This document shows positions 56,382 to 64,000 of a DNA stretch of 64,000 nt, piece by piece. A program made the position numbers and the translations under genes. The stretch is from Conyzicola lurida. Lineage in GTDB: Bacteria > Actinomycetota > Actinomycetes > Actinomycetales > Microbacteriaceae. The stretch lies in assembly GCF_014204935.1 (NCBI RefSeq), contig NZ_JACHMJ010000001.1:744001-808000 (forward strand), written 5' to 3'. Each line of letters begins with the position of its first letter. Position 1 is the first letter of the stretch. Below the pieces are notes generated by a model. That model saw only the letters and a list, made by a program, of their open reading frames with translations, did not search any database and was not told the origin of the DNA.

Positions 56382-57488
56382 ATGGCGCGCACCCCGCTCG
56401 CGCTGCCCGACTTTCCCTGGGACGCGCTGGTTCCCTACGCCACGATCGCCAAAAAGCATCCCGGCGGCATCATCGACCTCTCCGTCGGCTCGCCCGTCGA
56501 CCCGACGCCCGCGGTCATCCGCGACGCACTGAACGCCGCGACCGACGCGCACGCTTACCCGCAGGTCGCCGGCACGCCCGCCCTGCGCGAGTCGATCGTC
56601 GACTGGTACTCGCGCCGCCGCGGCGTGCACGATCTCACCGTCGCCAACGTCCTGCCGTCGATCGGCTCCAAGGAGCTCATCGCCTGGCTGCCTCTCATGC
56701 TCGGCCTCGGTGCCGACGACGTCGTGGTGCACCCCGCCGTCGCCTACCCCACCTACGCTATCGGCGCCGCGCTCGCCGGCGCCTCCGTCGTCGCGAGCGA
56801 CGACCCCGCCGAGTGGCCCGAGAACACCAAGCTCGTCTGGGTGAACTCGCCCGGCAACCCCGACGGCCGCGTGCTCGACGTCGACGGCCTCAAGCGCGCC
56901 GTCGCGCGTGCCCGCGAGCTGGGCGCCGTGATCGCGAGCGACGAGTGCTACGCCGAGCTCAACTGGGAGGGCGACGAGCCCACCCCATCGATCCTCGACC
57001 CGCGCGTCATCGACGGCGACCGCAGCTCGGTGCTCTCGGTGTACTCGCTCAGCAAGCAGTCGAACCTCGCGGGCTACCGCGCCGGATTCGTCGCCGGCTG
57101 CAGCGATCTCATCGCCGAGCTGCTGGGCATCCGCAAGCACGCGGGCCTCATCCCGCCCGCTCCCGTGCAGGCCGCGATGATCGCCGCGCTCGGCGACGAG
57201 GCGCACGTGGCCGCGCAGCGCGAGCTGTACCGCGCGCGCCGCGACCGCGTGAAGACCGCCGTCGAGGCCGCGGGCTTCCGCGTCGACCACAGCGAAGCGG
57301 GACTCTACCTCTGGGCGACCCGCGGCGAGCCCTCGTGGCAGACCGTCGCCGCGTTCGCCGAGGTCGGCGTCCTCGTCGTGCCCGGTTCGTTCTACGGCGA
57401 CAACGCGCCCGAGCACGTGCGCATCGCCCTGACGGTGACCGACGCCCAGGCCGAGGCCGCGGCGGAACGTATCGCGCAGTTGGCATAA
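56382..57488 (+). CDS. dapC: Succinyldiaminopimelate transaminase
   Basis: A 368-residue fold-type I aminotransferase. The PLP lysine K225 is in SLSKQSNLAGYR; NSPGNPDGRVL and SDECYAEL are also typical. It converts N-succinyl-2-amino-6-ketopimelate to N-succinyldiaminopimelate in lysine and peptidoglycan precursor synthesis. It is one base after fdxA. dapD and dapE are also in this window. A hairpin lies after its stop. Confidence 0.93.
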   Translation: MARTPLALPDFPWDALVPYATIAKKHPGGIIDLSVGSPVDPTPAVIRDALNAATDAHAYPQVAGTPALRESIVDWYSRRRGVHDLTVANVLPSIGSKELIAWLPLMLGLGADDVVVHPAVAYPTYAIGAALAGASVVASDDPAEWPENTKLVWVNSPGNPDGRVLDVDGLKRAVARARELGAVIASDECYAELNWEGDEPTPSILDPRVIDGDRSSVLSVYSLSKQSNLAGYRAGFVAGCSDLIAELLGIRKHAGLIPPAPVQAAMIAALGDEAHVAAQRELYRARRDRVKTAVEAAGFRVDHSEAGLYLWATRGEPSWQTVAAFAEVGVLVVPGSFYGDNAPEHVRIALTVTDAQAEAAAERIAQLA

Positions 57489-57497
57489 CCCCTCCCG

Positions 57498-57520
57498 AGG
57501 TTGGAGAAATCCTCCAACCT
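57498..57520 (+). terminator. Hairpin after dapC
   Basis: AGGTTGGAG pairs with CTCCAACCT (9 pairs, 5-base loop), followed by GTTTGG. It separates dapC from the gltA promoter. Confidence 0.65.
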
Positions 57521-57578
57521 GTTTGGCGGGCATTTGGGCGATGCGGCGGTAGTGGCTCCTGCCTAATAGGCTGTAGGC

Positions 57579-58874
57579 GTGAATGACATGGCGCCAGGTA
57601 CAGAAAAGGCCACGCTGCACTTTCCGGGGGGAACAGCGGAGTTCCCGGTCATTCGCGGCGTAGACGGCCGCGACAGCATCGACATCTCCACTTTTATGAA
57701 GCAGACGGGCTTTACGACGCTCGACCAGGGCTTCGTGAACACCGCCTCGACGAAGAGCGCGATCACGTACATCGACGGCGACGCGGGGATCCTGCGCTAC
57801 CGCGGGTACCCGATCGAAGCGGTGGCGAAGAACTCCACCTACCTCGAGACCGCGTGGTTGCTCATCTACGGCGAGCTGCCGTCGGCGAGCGAGCTCTCGG
57901 AGTTCGACGAGCGGATCCGCCGGCACACGCTGCTGCACGAGGACCTCCGTCGTTTCTTCGACGCCCTGCCGCACAACGCGCACCCGATGTCGGTACTCTC
58001 GAGCGCCGTCTCCGCGCTCTCGACCTACTACGAGGGATCGCTGAGCGTCAAAGACCCCGAGCAGATCGAGATGTCGATCGTGCGCCTACTCGCCAAGCTC
58101 CCCGTGATCGCGGCCTACGCGCACAAGAAGAGCCTCGGCCAGGCGTTCCTCTACCCCGACAACTCGCTGAGCTTCGTCGACAACTTCCTCAAGCTCAACT
58201 TCGGCACGATGGCCGAGCCGTACGAGGTGAACCCGGTGCTCTCCAAGGCGCTGGACCGGTTGCTGATCCTGCACGAAGACCACGAGCAGAACGCGTCGAC
58301 CTCGACCGTGCGGCTCGTCGGTTCGACCGAGGCCAACATCTTCGCGTCGGTCTCCGCCGGCATCAACGCGCTCTACGGCCCGCTGCACGGCGGTGCCAAC
58401 GAGGCGGTGCTCAAGATGCTGCAGGAGATCAAAGACTCGGGCGACGACGTCACCAAGTTCGTCGAGCGCGTGAAGAACAAGGAAGAGGGCGTGCGCCTGA
58501 TGGGCTTCGGCCACCGGGTGTACAAGAACTTCGACCCGCGGGCGACCCTCGTGAAGGAGAGCGCCGACGAGGTGCTCGAGGCGCTCGGCGTGCAGGACGA
58601 CCTGCTCGACATCGCCAAGGAGCTCGAAGCCGTGGCCCTCGCCGACGACTATTTCGTCGAACGCAAGCTCTACCCGAACGTCGACTTCTACACGGGCGTC
58701 ATCTACAAGGCGATGGGTTTCCCGCCGCGCATGTTCACCCCGCTGTTCGCGATCGGACGCCTGCCCGGCTGGATCGCGCACTGGCGCGAGATGAACCTCG
58801 ACCCCGCCACCAAGATCGGACGCCCGCAGCAGCTGTACGTGGGCGAGCCCGAGCGGTCCTGGCCGGAGCGCTAG
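57579..58874 (+). CDS. gltA: Citrate synthase
   Basis: A 431-residue type II citrate synthase. Catalytic pieces are GPLHGGANEAVLKML, LMGFGHRVYKNFDPRA and NVDFYTGVIY, holding the two histidines and the aspartate. It condenses acetyl-CoA with oxaloacetate in the TCA cycle. TAGGCT at 57567-57572 ends 6 bases before the GTG, so a leaderless transcript is likely; ATG at 57588 is the alternative start. Its neighbours are lysine genes, not TCA genes. Confidence 0.95.
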   Translation: MNDMAPGTEKATLHFPGGTAEFPVIRGVDGRDSIDISTFMKQTGFTTLDQGFVNTASTKSAITYIDGDAGILRYRGYPIEAVAKNSTYLETAWLLIYGELPSASELSEFDERIRRHTLLHEDLRRFFDALPHNAHPMSVLSSAVSALSTYYEGSLSVKDPEQIEMSIVRLLAKLPVIAAYAHKKSLGQAFLYPDNSLSFVDNFLKLNFGTMAEPYEVNPVLSKALDRLLILHEDHEQNASTSTVRLVGSTEANIFASVSAGINALYGPLHGGANEAVLKMLQEIKDSGDDVTKFVERVKNKEEGVRLMGFGHRVYKNFDPRATLVKESADEVLEALGVQDDLLDIAKELEAVALADDYFVERKLYPNVDFYTGVIYKAMGFPPRMFTPLFAIGRLPGWIAHWREMNLDPATKIGRPQQLYVGEPERSWPER

Positions 58875-58891
58875 GGACGGGAAACGACCAT

Positions 58892-58939
58892 CGGATGCCG
58901 CGGCCGGCGCCCTGCAAGGGGTGTCTGCCGCGGCATCCG
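58892..58939. repeat. Inverted repeat with CGGATGCCGCGG arms after gltA
   Basis: CGGATGCCGCGG (58892-58903) pairs with CCGCGGCATCCG (58928-58939) over 12 bases around a 24-base loop. The arms contain the over-represented 9-mer GGATGCCGC/GCGGCATCC. It lies between convergent gltA (+) and the small secreted protein (-), so it may terminate both. Confidence 0.6.
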
Positions 58940-58961
58940 GCGTTGACGATCGCTGCCGACG

Positions 58962-59408
58962 TCAGTCGAACTGCCGGGCGATGATCTCGGCGTTCCGGAA
59001 GCCGATGCCGATCTCGCCCTCGCCGTTCGGGATGCAGCGGATGCCGAGCGTCACCTCGGGGATGTCGTAGACGGCCGACGACCCGATGCGCGTCCAGCGA
59101 CCGGTGGGCTCGACGGCAGAGACGATCTGGTCGATGTACCCGATGCGGCCGGTCGTGTCGACGAGACCGCACTCGAGCATCGCGGTCGGAGAGGTCGAGA
59201 AGAACTGCACGAGAGCGCCATAGCCGAGCAGGTAGCTGCCGGGCTCGACCGTCCGGGTCGCGAGCGTGATCCGCGACGGGGGACCGTAGTAGCCGACGAT
59301 GAGCGCGGCGCCGGGGAGCGTCGGCTGCGAGTACGCCCACGACGCGCCCGCGACAGCGAGCGCCACGACCGAGGCCGCGGCGACGACCGCGGTCATGCGC
59401 CCCTGCAT
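58962..59408 (-). CDS. Small secreted protein of unknown function
   Basis: A 148-residue protein. The N-terminus MTAVVAAASVVALAVAGASW is a membrane or signal segment, then about 115 residues of extracytoplasmic beta-rich domain with two cysteines (LECGL; IRCIP) that could form a disulfide. No family recognised. TACGAT ends 6 bases before the ATG at 59408, suggesting leaderless transcription. It lies between gltA and dapD. Confidence 0.6.
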   Translation of the reverse strand: MQGRMTAVVAAASVVALAVAGASWAYSQPTLPGAALIVGYYGPPSRITLATRTVEPGSYLLGYGALVQFFSTSPTAMLECGLVDTTGRIGYIDQIVSAVEPTGRWTRIGSSAVYDIPEVTLGIRCIPNGEGEIGIGFRNAEIIARQFD

Positions 59409-59440
59409 GCCCCGATCGTAGCGCCGCGACCCCGCACACT

Positions 59441-59517
59441 CGACAGGCCTGGATGTGCCTGTCGCCCGCTCGACAGGACGGATCGGCCGGCGGCCGGCGC
59501 GCGATCCTGTCGAGCGG
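59441..59517. repeat. Two hairpins with CGACAGG cores after dapD
   Basis: Hairpin 1: CGACAGGC (59441-59448) with GCCTGTCG (59457-59464), 8-base loop. Hairpin 2: CCGCTCGACAGGA (59466-59478) with TCCTGTCGAGCGG (59505-59517), 13 pairs, 26-base GC-rich loop. The core resembles that of the palindromes at 4417, 39452 and 51313. It follows the dapD stop. Confidence 0.7.
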
Positions 59518-59524
59518 CCGTGGT

Positions 59525-60487
59525 CTACGCGTGCAGGGCGGAGTTCAGCTCGATGCCTGTGCCGGAGCGGCCGAGAACCTCGACCGCGCCGGTGAGCGAG
59601 TTGCGGCGGAAGAGCAGGTTCGGCACACCGCTGAGCTCGGCGGCCTTGACGGTGCGCGGCCCGTTGACGGGGTCGGCGATCTCCGACTTGGGCGGCACGA
59701 TGACGACCTTGGTTCCGGCCGTGACGTAGAGGCCGGCCTCGACGACCGAGTCGTCGCCGATCGAGATGCCGATGCCCGAGTTCGCGCCGAGCAGCGCCCG
59801 CTCGCCGATCTCGACGCGCTGCTTGCCGCCGCCCGAGAGGGTGCCCATGATCGAGGCGCCACCGCCGATGTCGGAACCGTCGCCGACGACGACGCCCTGC
59901 GAGATGCGGCCCTCCACCATCGAGGTGCCGAGGGTGCCGGCGTTGAAGTTGACGAAGCCCTCGTGCATCACGGTGGTACCGGGAGCGAGGTGGGCGCCGA
60001 GGCGCACGCGCGAGGCGTCGGCGATGCGCACGCGCGGCGGCACCACGTAGTCGAGCAGGCGCGGGAACTTGTCGATGCAGTGCGCGGAGATGCCGGCGCG
60101 CTGCAGCACGGGGCGCAGGCGGGTGAAGTCGTCGGGGTGCATCGGGCCGGCGGTCGTCCACGCGACGATCGGCAGGAAGCCGAAGATGCCGTCGAGGTTG
60201 ATCGTGTTCGGGGCGACCAGCAGGTGGCTGAGCAGGTGCAGACGAAGGTAGGCGTCGGGGGTGGACGCGGGGGCCGCGTCGAGGTCGATCTCGACCGTGA
60301 GGAAGTCGACGCGCACGTTGCGGCGGTCGTCGGCACCGAGCAGACCCTCCAGCTCGGTGGGTGCGATGTACGGGTCCGTGCTCTCGGGGCGCGCGCCCAG
60401 CTGGGGAGTCGGGAACCAGGTGTCGAGGATCGTGGAGTCGGAAGCTGTCGTGGCGAGGCCGTAGCCCCAGGCGGCGCGAGAATTCAT
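59525..60487 (-). CDS. dapD: Tetrahydrodipicolinate N-succinyltransferase
   Basis: A 320-residue enzyme that succinylates tetrahydrodipicolinate with succinyl-CoA, the first step of the branch. The C-terminal half is a left-handed beta helix with [20 protein letters not shown] and [16 protein letters not shown] hexapeptide repeats. Length and motif fit the actinobacterial DapD. The ATG is 6 bases after TACGCT and is divergent from dapE, with only 32 bases between the starts. Confidence 0.94.
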   Translation of the reverse strand: MNSRAAWGYGLATTASDSTILDTWFPTPQLGARPESTDPYIAPTELEGLLGADDRRNVRVDFLTVEIDLDAAPASTPDAYLRLHLLSHLLVAPNTINLDGIFGFLPIVAWTTAGPMHPDDFTRLRPVLQRAGISAHCIDKFPRLLDYVVPPRVRIADASRVRLGAHLAPGTTVMHEGFVNFNAGTLGTSMVEGRISQGVVVGDGSDIGGGASIMGTLSGGGKQRVEIGERALLGANSGIGISIGDDSVVEAGLYVTAGTKVVIVPPKSEIADPVNGPRTVKAAELSGVPNLLFRRNSLTGAVEVLGRSGTGIELNSALHA

Positions 60488-60519
60488 GCCTCCAGCGTAC
60501 CGACCCTAAACTTGTCAGC

Positions 60520-61617
60520 ATGCCCGAGACCCCCCTGACCCTGCCCGTTCTCGACCTCGGGCAGACGTCCATCGACATCACGCGCCAGCTGTGCGACATC
60601 GAGTCGGTCTCGGGCAATGAGAAGACCATCGCCGACGCCGTCGAGGCCGCTCTCGCCGGGGCCGCGCACCTCGAGGTCGTGCGCGACGGCAACACGATCG
60701 TCGCGCGCACGAACCTCGGACGCGAGCGCCGGGTCGTGATCGCCGGGCACATCGACACCGTGCCGCTCAACGACAACCTGCCCACCCGCTACGAGGAGAT
60801 CGACGGCGTCGAGTACCTCTGGGGCCGCGGCACCGTGGACATGAAGGCCGGCGTCGCCGTGCAGCTCAAGCTCGCCGTCGAGCTCGCGGAGCCCGCGGTC
60901 GACGTGACCTGGATGTGGTACGACAACGAAGAGGTCGCCTCCGAGCTCAACGGCCTCGGACTGCTCGCGGCCACCCGCCCCGACCTGTTCGCCGGCGACT
61001 TCGCGATCCTCGGCGAGCCGACCAACTCCGACATCGAGGGCGGCTGCAACGGCACCGCCCGCATCGAGGTGCGCACGTTCGGTCTCCGTGCCCACTCCGC
61101 ACGCGCGTGGGTCGGGCACAACGCGATCCACGACGCGGCGGCGGTGTTGAACATCCTCGCCGCCTACGAGCCGCAGCAGATCGAGGTCGAGGGGCTCGTG
61201 TTCCGCGAGGGGCTCAACGCGGTCGGCATCACCGGCGGGATCGCCGGCAACGTCATCCCGGACGAAGCGGTGGTGACCGTCAACTTCCGCTTCGCGCCGA
61301 GCCGCAGCGGCGACGAGGCCGTCGCGCACCTGCGCGAGCTGTTCGCCGGCTTCGACGTCACCGTGACCGACCTGGCCGAAGGGGCCCGCCCCGGGCTCGA
61401 CGCCCCGCTCGCGCAGAACTTCATCGCCGCCGTCGGGGGAGAGGCCAAGCCCAAGTACGGCTGGACCGATGTCGCGCGCTTCTCCGCCCTCGGGGTGCCC
61501 GCCGTCAACTACGGTCCAGGCGACCCGCTCAAGGCGCACGCGGACGACGAGCGGGTGGCGCTGCACCAGATCACCGCCTGTGAGGACGGTCTGCGCGCGT
61601 GGCTGCAGACGGGCTGA
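60520..61617 (+). CDS. dapE: Succinyl-diaminopimelate desuccinylase
   Basis: A 365-residue M20 metallohydrolase. Metal and catalytic segments are VIAGHIDTVPL, WGRGTVDMKAG, YDNEEV and ILGEPTN. It releases succinate from N-succinyl-LL-diaminopimelate. TAAACT ends 7 bases before the ATG, so the message is likely leaderless. The next gene overlaps its stop by 19 bases. Compared with the M20 at 32940 this one is shorter and clearly of the DapE type. Confidence 0.93.
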   Translation: MPETPLTLPVLDLGQTSIDITRQLCDIESVSGNEKTIADAVEAALAGAAHLEVVRDGNTIVARTNLGRERRVVIAGHIDTVPLNDNLPTRYEEIDGVEYLWGRGTVDMKAGVAVQLKLAVELAEPAVDVTWMWYDNEEVASELNGLGLLAATRPDLFAGDFAILGEPTNSDIEGGCNGTARIEVRTFGLRAHSARAWVGHNAIHDAAAVLNILAAYEPQQIEVEGLVFREGLNAVGITGGIAGNVIPDEAVVTVNFRFAPSRSGDEAVAHLRELFAGFDVTVTDLAEGARPGLDAPLAQNFIAAVGGEAKPKYGWTDVARFSALGVPAVNYGPGDPLKAHADDERVALHQITACEDGLRAWLQTG

Positions 61618-62858
61618 GGTTCGACGCCCTCGTCGGGCCGCCCTCGACCGAGCGGCGCCGCCGAAGCGGCCTCGCCGTCTGGGCGGCGGTCCGCTACCGC
61701 CTGACCCCGTGGTGGGCGCGGGTGCTGGTGGTATTCGTGGCCTCGCGTGTCGTGACGACCGCGATCATGCTCTGGTTCGCCAGCCGCCAGCAGTACAACG
61801 CGTGGAGCGGCGCGCATCCGTCGTACCTCGAGTTCGCCAAGTTCTGGGACGGCAACTGGTACTACATCATCGCCGTGTCCGGGTACCCGGACGAGCTGCC
61901 CGTCACGGCGGAGGGCCACGTCTCCGAAAACGCGTGGGCGTTTATGCCGGGCTACCCGGCGGTCGTCCGCGGCCTGATGTTCGCGACGGGGCTCGACTAC
62001 CGCACCATCGCCGTGGTCGTCTCGGTAGCCTTCGCCCTCGGCACCGCGTTGCTGTTCTACAGGCTGATGAACCTCGTGCTGCCGTCCGGCACCGCGCTGT
62101 TCGCCGTCGTGCTCTACTGCTTCGCCCCGCTCTCTCCGATGCTGCAGGTCGCCTACGCCGAGTCGATGCACGCGTTCTTCCTCACCCTCGCGCTCTACCT
62201 GCTGTTGAAACGCGACTATTGGCGGCTCCTCCCGGTGGTGGTCGTGATGTCGCTGACCCGGCCGAGCGGGCTCGCCTTCGCCCTCGCGATGGGACTGCAC
62301 GTGGTGCACCGGTGGGTCACGCGCGAGCGTGATCCATTCGGTCGGCGCGAGGTCGCGGCATCCGTCACCGTCGTTCTGGTGAGCGTGATCAGTGGTTTCG
62401 CCTGGTTGCTGATCGCCGCGGCGGTCACCGGATCGTGGACGGCGTACACCGACACGGAACTGGCCTGGCGCGCCGCGTACATCGGCTATCAGGAGCTGAT
62501 CCCGCTCACGCCGTGGATCCTCGGTGCGAACTGGTGGCTGCCGGGCGGGCTCGGCATCGTGCTCTTGGTGCTGCTCGTCGTCGCGTTCACGGCGTTCATG
62601 TTCTCGCCGTGGGTGAAGCGGCTCGGCCCCGACATCCGGTACTGGGTCGCCAGCTATGCGCTCTACCTGCTGGCCGTGTTCTTCCCGCAGTCGAGCACGT
62701 TCCGGCTGCTGATGCCGGTGTTCCCGCTGTGGGGAGCAATCGCCCAACCCCGGTCGTGGATCTACCGGCTCGCCGTCGTGCTGCTCTGTATCGCCGGTCA
62801 GATCGGCTGGATTCACATCGCGTGGTGGTCCGACGGGTATGACTGGACACCCCCGTAA
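61599..62858 (+). CDS. PIG-V/GT-C-type mannosyltransferase-like membrane protein
   Basis: A 419-residue integral membrane protein with 9-10 hydrophobic segments. The luminal loop AKFWDGNWYYIIAVSGYP has an aspartate after FW, as in mannosyltransferases of the PIG-V/GT-C class, and AYAESMHAFFLTLALYLL and SLTRPSGLAFA are family-like. It probably transfers mannose from a lipid donor to a cell-surface acceptor. GTG start overlaps dapE by 19 bases; the operon link may be only positional. Confidence 0.82.
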   Translation: MAADGLRFDALVGPPSTERRRRSGLAVWAAVRYRLTPWWARVLVVFVASRVVTTAIMLWFASRQQYNAWSGAHPSYLEFAKFWDGNWYYIIAVSGYPDELPVTAEGHVSENAWAFMPGYPAVVRGLMFATGLDYRTIAVVVSVAFALGTALLFYRLMNLVLPSGTALFAVVLYCFAPLSPMLQVAYAESMHAFFLTLALYLLLKRDYWRLLPVVVVMSLTRPSGLAFALAMGLHVVHRWVTRERDPFGRREVAASVTVVLVSVISGFAWLLIAAAVTGSWTAYTDTELAWRAAYIGYQELIPLTPWILGANWWLPGGLGIVLLVLLVVAFTAFMFSPWVKRLGPDIRYWVASYALYLLAVFFPQSSTFRLLMPVFPLWGAIAQPRSWIYRLAVVLLCIAGQIGWIHIAWWSDGYDWTPP

Positions 62859-62938
62859 ACGTTACTCAAGGAGACCTCGGTTTTGAGAGACCGATTAATG
62901 GTCGATAATAGATACGTACCTACGAAAGGGGACTTCTC

Positions 62939-63112
62939 ATGGCAGCCATGAAACCGAGGACCGGAGACGGCCCAATGGAGGCTGTGAAAGAAGGACGCCT
63001 CATCATCGTTCGTGTTCCACTCGAGGGTGGCGGCCGACTCGTAGTGTCGGTCAACGACGCTGAGGCAAAAGAACTTCACGATGCTCTCGCGGGCGTAGTC
63101 GCAACCGCGTAG
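62939..63112 (+). CDS. DUF3117 family small protein
   Basis: A 57-residue protein, too short for most gene finders but well conserved in actinobacteria. It starts MAAMKPRTGDGPMEAVKEGR and continues with RVPLEGGGRLVVSV and a helical end (DAEAKELHDALAGVV). The core matches DUF3117 closely. Function unknown. AAAGGGGA lies 6 bases before the ATG, an excellent ribosome site. A strong bidirectional terminator follows. Confidence 0.93.
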   Translation: MAAMKPRTGDGPMEAVKEGRLIIVRVPLEGGGRLVVSVNDAEAKELHDALAGVVATA

Positions 63113-63122
63113 CACCTCCACC

Positions 63123-63160
63123 AAAACCCGCGTGCAGCTATCCGGCGGCACGCGGGTTTT
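63123..63160. terminator. Bidirectional terminator between DUF3117 and the methyltransferase
   Basis: AAAACCCGCGTGC pairs with GCACGCGGGTTTT over 13 bases, loop 12. A T run ends the plus strand and a matching T run ends the minus strand, so both convergent genes can stop here. Confidence 0.88.
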
Positions 63161-63208
63161 GTGTGCCCGGAAACGGGCGGGCCGACGCCCGCCCGCTCGC
63201 CGGAGAGC

Positions 63209-63841
63209 TCAGTCCGCGATCTTGGTGAGCTGCAGCAGCCCGTCGCCCACGGGCGAGAGCGAGCTGATGACGGCGGCCGAGTCGGCCACCTCGCGCAGAA
63301 TCGTGCGGAAGTTCGTGACGGTGTCGTCGCGCTGCGCCGGGTCGGCCACACGGCCGCGCCAGAGGGCGTGGGCCACGACGACGGTGCCGCCGGTGCGGAC
63401 CATGCGCAGGCCGTGTTCGACGTACTCGATGACCGAGTGCGGATCGGCGTCGACGAGCACGAGGTCGTAGCTCGACTCGTTCATGCGCGGCAGCACGTCG
63501 AGGGCTCGGCCGGCGATGAGCCGGATGCGGTTGGCCGGGATGTCGGCTGCCGTGAAGTTGACCTTCGCGAGCTGCTGGTGGTCGATCTCGGAGTCGATCG
63601 ACGTGAGCACGGCGTTCGGGGCGCCCTGGAGCATCCAGAGCCCGCTGACGCCGAGACCGGTGCCGATCTCCATGATGTTCGTCGCCTTCGACGCTGCCGC
63701 GAGCACAGCCAACTGCGCACCGGTGGCGGGCGACACGGGTTCGACACCCACCTCGACGGAGTGTTGGCGCGCGAGCGCGATCTCCGGCCGCTCGACGACG
63801 AACTCTTCTGCGAACTTCCAGCTCGACTCTTTACCTGCCAC
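63209..63841 (-). CDS. O-methyltransferase, SAM-dependent (class I)
   Basis: A 210-residue methyltransferase of the O-methyltransferase 3 family. The SAM motif NIMEIGTGLGVSGLWML begins near residue 55; LVLVDADPHSVIEYVEHGL is motif II/III. The N-terminal part WKFAEEFVVERPEIA is typical of the family. The substrate is unknown; conserved neighbours in actinobacteria suggest a housekeeping role. The start at 63841 (GTG) has AAGGAG 6 bases upstream; a longer GTG at 63865 is disfavoured. Confidence 0.88.
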   Translation of the reverse strand: MAGKESSWKFAEEFVVERPEIALARQHSVEVGVEPVSPATGAQLAVLAAASKATNIMEIGTGLGVSGLWMLQGAPNAVLTSIDSEIDHQQLAKVNFTAADIPANRIRLIAGRALDVLPRMNESSYDLVLVDADPHSVIEYVEHGLRMVRTGGTVVVAHALWRGRVADPAQRDDTVTNFRTILREVADSAAVISSLSPVGDGLLQLTKIAD

Positions 63842-63893
63842 CAAATACTCCTTGTTCCTCCCCACTGTAAGTCAGCCCACGGCAACGAGGGAC

Positions 63894-63899
63894 TATTCT
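63894..63899 (+). promoter_or_regulatory. -10 hexamer of tatB
   Basis: TATTCT 6 bases before the GTG at 63906. It predicts a leaderless tatB message. Confidence 0.45.
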
Positions 63900-63905
63900 G
63901 AACGG

Positions 63906-64000
63906 GTGTCCTTTGGGTTGACGTTCGAGAAGCTGCTGATCATCGGGATCGTGGCTGTCTTTCTGCTCGGCCCCGAACGCCTCCCCTACTACGCCTCCCA
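63906..64000 (+). CDS. tatB: Sec-independent translocase TatB, N-terminal part
   Basis: The gene is cut by the right edge; the visible part starts SFGLTFEKLLIIGIVAVFLL and continues GPERLPYYAS. This is the membrane helix and amphipathic-start region of TatA/TatB, with the GPERLP hinge of TatB. It exports folded proteins such as the Tat-signal EfeB in this window. It is divergent from the methyltransferase gene. TatB rather than TatA is a fair but not certain choice. Confidence 0.85.
   Translation, partial: MSFGLTFEKLLIIGIVAVFLLGPERLPYYAS

Overview
The window is about 64 kb of high-GC actinobacterial chromosome. It is densely packed, codon third positions are mostly G or C, and neighbouring genes often share 4-base ATGA/GTGA/TTGA junctions. 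A mycothiol-type deacetylase (mshB), F420-type enzymes, an actinobacterial 7Fe ferredoxin beside dapC, a DUF3117 protein, an IdeR/DtxR-type iron box and many apparently leaderless genes all point to Actinobacteria, most likely Microbacteriaceae. The species cannot be fixed without a database search. I see no rRNA, tRNA, insertion sequence, prophage, CRISPR array or origin, so this looks like core chromosome with a few accessory modules.

Layout. 1-4407 is a conserved operon, scpB (partial)-rluB-tyrA-cmk-der, closed by a large palindrome. 4481-13751 holds housekeeping and accessory single genes: exonuclease, CPBP protease, flavin monooxygenase, ychF, an SDR/GNAT pair, Usp with an amino acid permease, and an F420/NADP-type reductase. 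13752-16007 holds a RelE/Phd toxin-antitoxin pair and a divergent EamA exporter/TetR pair with an operator-like overlap. 16067-19433 holds an ABC-F protein, a lipoprotein, a cysteine-free HesB-like protein and a small two-gene module. 19476-25413 is the most unusual stretch: an F420-type nitroreductase, a DoxX protein, an AhpD-PLP-enzyme fusion, an HxlR regulator, a divergent luciferase-like monooxygenase fused to a berberine-bridge-type FAD oxidase, and a LysR-type HTH protein without an effector domain. 25544-34705 holds a LON-domain protein, a second ABC-F, and an acyl-CoA cluster (acetoacetyl-CoA synthetase, a thiolase-fold protein lacking the thiolase cysteine, DUF35 partner, MHS transporter), then an M20 peptidase. 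34706-39444 is a tandem glycine riboswitch followed by gcvT-gcvH-gcvP. 39505-42782 holds an acetate-type symporter with its DUF485 partner, a second CPBP protease and a DCC-type thiol protein. 43039-48430 is a complete oligopeptide ABC importer with a 15-bp hairpin after the binding protein. 48846-51303 holds typA and a lipoprotein. 51377-54738 is the efeUOB iron uptake operon behind an iron box. 54827-62858 runs mshB-fdxA-dapC-gltA-dapD-dapE and a mannosyltransferase-like membrane protein. The window ends with DUF3117, an O-methyltransferase and the start of tatB.

How it fits together. dapC, dapD and dapE supply the succinylase branch of lysine and diaminopimelate synthesis; gltA lies among them. 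The glycine riboswitch should turn on glycine cleavage when glycine is plentiful. The iron box lies between efeU and mshB and could link iron status to both. The fused redox enzymes around HxlR look like a small regulated oxidative pathway of unknown substrate. The cysteine-less thiolase with its DUF35 partner resembles the Ltp2/ChsH2-type acyl-CoA retro-aldolases more than a true thiolase. At sequence level the strongest signals are a family of long palindromes with core GAGCCTGTCGAAA between convergent genes, an over-represented 9-mer GCGGCATCC, and a -10 hexamer placed 6-8 bases before many start codons.
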